This document shows positions 22,114 through 23,102 of a stretch of DNA of 23,102 nt, piece by piece (the stretch's first letter is position 1; each line of letters starts with the position of its first letter). The stretch is from contig DFBG01000105.1 in the NCBI GenBank assembly GCA_002367305.1, positions 19,146 to 42,247 on the forward strand, read 5' to 3'. This DNA comes from Actinobacteria bacterium UBA3086. Lineage in GTDB: Bacteria > Actinomycetota > Coriobacteriia > Anaerosomatales > UBA3086. The notes under the pieces are model-generated. The model did no database searches. It had not been told where the DNA came from and worked only from the letters and a program-made list of their open reading frames with translations. Position numbers and translations under genes: made by a program.

Positions 22114-23102
22114 ATGAGTAACATGAGGGTTCACGAACTCGCAAAGGAGTTCGGAATGACATCCAAGGAGCTGCTCGACAAGCTCCAGGCGATGAAGATT
22201 CCGGCTAAGAATCACGCATCCACGCTTGTTGAGGCGTACGTGGACAAGATCCGCAAGGACCTGGGTCCCGAAATCGCCGAGCGACAGGCTGTACTGGAGG
22301 CTGCGCGCATCAAGAAGGAAGCCGCTGAGGCCAAGAAGCGCGAGGCCGAAGAGGCTGCTGAGGCCAAGAGGCGCGAGGCCGAAGAGGCGCGTCGCCGTGC
22401 CGAGGAGGAGGAACGCGCTCTCCGAGAGGCAGAGGTCGCGAACCAGGCTGAAGCCGCTGCCAAGGCAGAAGCCGAGGCGCAGGCCAAGGCTCAAGCTGAA
22501 GCTGAAGCTGCTGCCAAGGCAGAAACCGAAGCGGCTGCAAAGCGCGAGGCCGAAAAGGCCGCGAATCTCGAAAAGGCCGAGGCCGAGAGGTATCGCCAGA
22601 TGGCGCGTCAGGCTGAGGACGCGGCCAAGGAGAAGGTGCTCGCCGAAGCGCGAGCAGCCGTAGCCGCTCACACAGCTCAGACCAAAGGCCGCAAGAGTAA
22701 GAAGGAGAAGCGTGCCGAGGCTGCGGCCGCCGCAGAAGCTGCGGCACCGGTCGTGGAGGAAACGGCTCCCGTCAGCGAGGAGCTGGTCACGATCACCGAG
22801 GGCGCCACTGTCGGCGAATTCGCTGACGCGCTCGGCCTTCCGCCCACGGAGATAATCAAGCGTCTCATGTTGCTCGGTAGCCCGCTCACGGTTAACCAGC
22901 CCATACCCGCCGACGTCATCGAGCTCATCGCCGACGATCTCGAGCGCTCAGTGAACGTCATCGGTCCAGAAGAAGAGCAGGGCTTCGTGTTCGAGGACGA
23001 CGCCGCGGATCTGAAGTCGCGTCCGCCGGTGGTCACCGTGATGGGTCACGTCGACCACGGCAAGACCTCACTGCTCGACGCGATCCGCTCGACCGGTGTG
23101 GC
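22114..23102 (+). CDS. infB: Translation initiation factor IF-2 (5' part, runs off the window)
   Basis: The first 329 codons plus two bases are present, with no stop before the end. IF-2 is the GTPase that places fMet-tRNA on the 30S. IF2-N type domain one (VHELAKEFGMTSKELLDKL, about 5-50) is followed by a long Ala/Glu/Lys/Arg-rich helical linker (about 65-225), then a second IF2-N-like domain (ATVGEFADALGLPPTEIIKRL), and the G1 motif GHVDHGKTS at residues 311-319. ATG 22114 is preferred, with AAGGA at 22099-22103; ATG 22123 is possible. The start is 4 nt after the ylxR stop. Confidence 0.97.
   Translation, partial: MSNMRVHELAKEFGMTSKELLDKLQAMKIPAKNHASTLVEAYVDKIRKDLGPEIAERQAVLEAARIKKEAAEAKKREAEEAAEAKRREAEEARRRAEEEERALREAEVANQAEAAAKAEAEAQAKAQAEAEAAAKAETEAAAKREAEKAANLEKAEAERYRQMARQAEDAAKEKVLAEARAAVAAHTAQTKGRKSKKEKRAEAAAAAEAAAPVVEETAPVSEELVTITEGATVGEFADALGLPPTEIIKRLMLLGSPLTVNQPIPADVIELIADDLERSVNVIGPEEEQGFVFEDDAADLKSRPPVVTVMGHVDHGKTSLLDAIRSTGV
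22321..22386 (+). repeat. Two-copy 33-bp tandem repeat in the infB linker
   Basis: Two 33-bp units (22321-22353 and 22354-22386) differ at 2 positions and encode an 11-residue unit of the type AAEAK(K/R)REAEE. Further imperfect copies of a GCTGCCAAGGCAGAA element follow at about 22457 and 22509. They encode a charged helical linker, so copy-number change would keep the frame. Confidence 0.8.

Noticed and set aside
22021..22671. Minus-strand open frame of 216 codons, Leu/Gly/Phe-rich
   Set aside because: It is the antisense of the Ala/Glu/Lys-rich infB linker and the ylxR 3' end; its composition is a mirror of that bias, and both sense genes are unmistakable.

Overview
The window is a housekeeping gene cluster from a bacterial chromosome, with every gene on the + strand. 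The DNA is moderately G+C-rich. The layout is the classic translation / cell-envelope supercluster: rimM-trmD-lepB-rplS-rnhB-yraN-comM-dprA-trmFO-xerC-sigma-response regulator-rpsB-tsf-pyrH-frr-uppS-cdsA-dxr-rseP-ispG-proS-rimP-nusA-ylxR-infB. The order closely follows the Bacillus/Clostridium version (dprA..trmFO-xerC..sigD-rpsB-tsf-pyrH-frr-uppS-cdsA-dxr-rasP-proS..rimP-nusA-ylxR-infB). However, the sigma factor reads as a close relative of Streptomyces WhiG, and nusA ends after KH2 apart from a short added tail. Together with TrmFO and a Firmicutes-style RNase HII N-terminus, this suggests a deep-branching actinobacterium, most likely Coriobacteriia or a related anaerobic lineage. That placement is inference from gene content; no rRNA is present.

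Layout: (1) 1-1578, end of rimM, trmD and lepB. (2) A promoter at about 1598-1627 drives rplS, followed by a strong hairpin. (3) 2144-9451, rnhB, yraN, comM, dprA, trmFO, xerC, a FliA/WhiG-family sigma factor and a response regulator with a zinc ribbon, mostly overlapping or tightly spaced, closed by an intrinsic terminator. (4) 9502-11459, promoter, structured leader, rpsB and tsf, then another hairpin. (5) 11592-19993, pyrH, frr, uppS, cdsA, dxr, rseP, ispG and proS: UMP supply, ribosome recycling, undecaprenyl and phospholipid precursors, two MEP-pathway steps, a site-2 protease and prolyl-tRNA synthetase. (6) 20078-23102, an extended -10 promoter and a terminator-like hairpin ahead of rimP-nusA-ylxR-infB; infB runs off the end.

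Most genes are ordinary. The unusual parts are domain additions to conserved proteins: a winged-helix-like insert in the cytoplasmic loop of the RseP protease, a C-x9-C-x10-C-x2-H zinc-knuckle tail on NusA, and a CxxC..CxxC ribbon on the response regulator beside the sigma factor. The sigma gene sits where Bacillus keeps sigD at the end of the fla/che operon, but no flagellar gene is present. The leaders of rpsB, proS and rimP also contain candidate regulatory RNA structures. No tRNA, rRNA, CRISPR array or insertion sequence was found, and no gap between genes exceeds about 205 bases.
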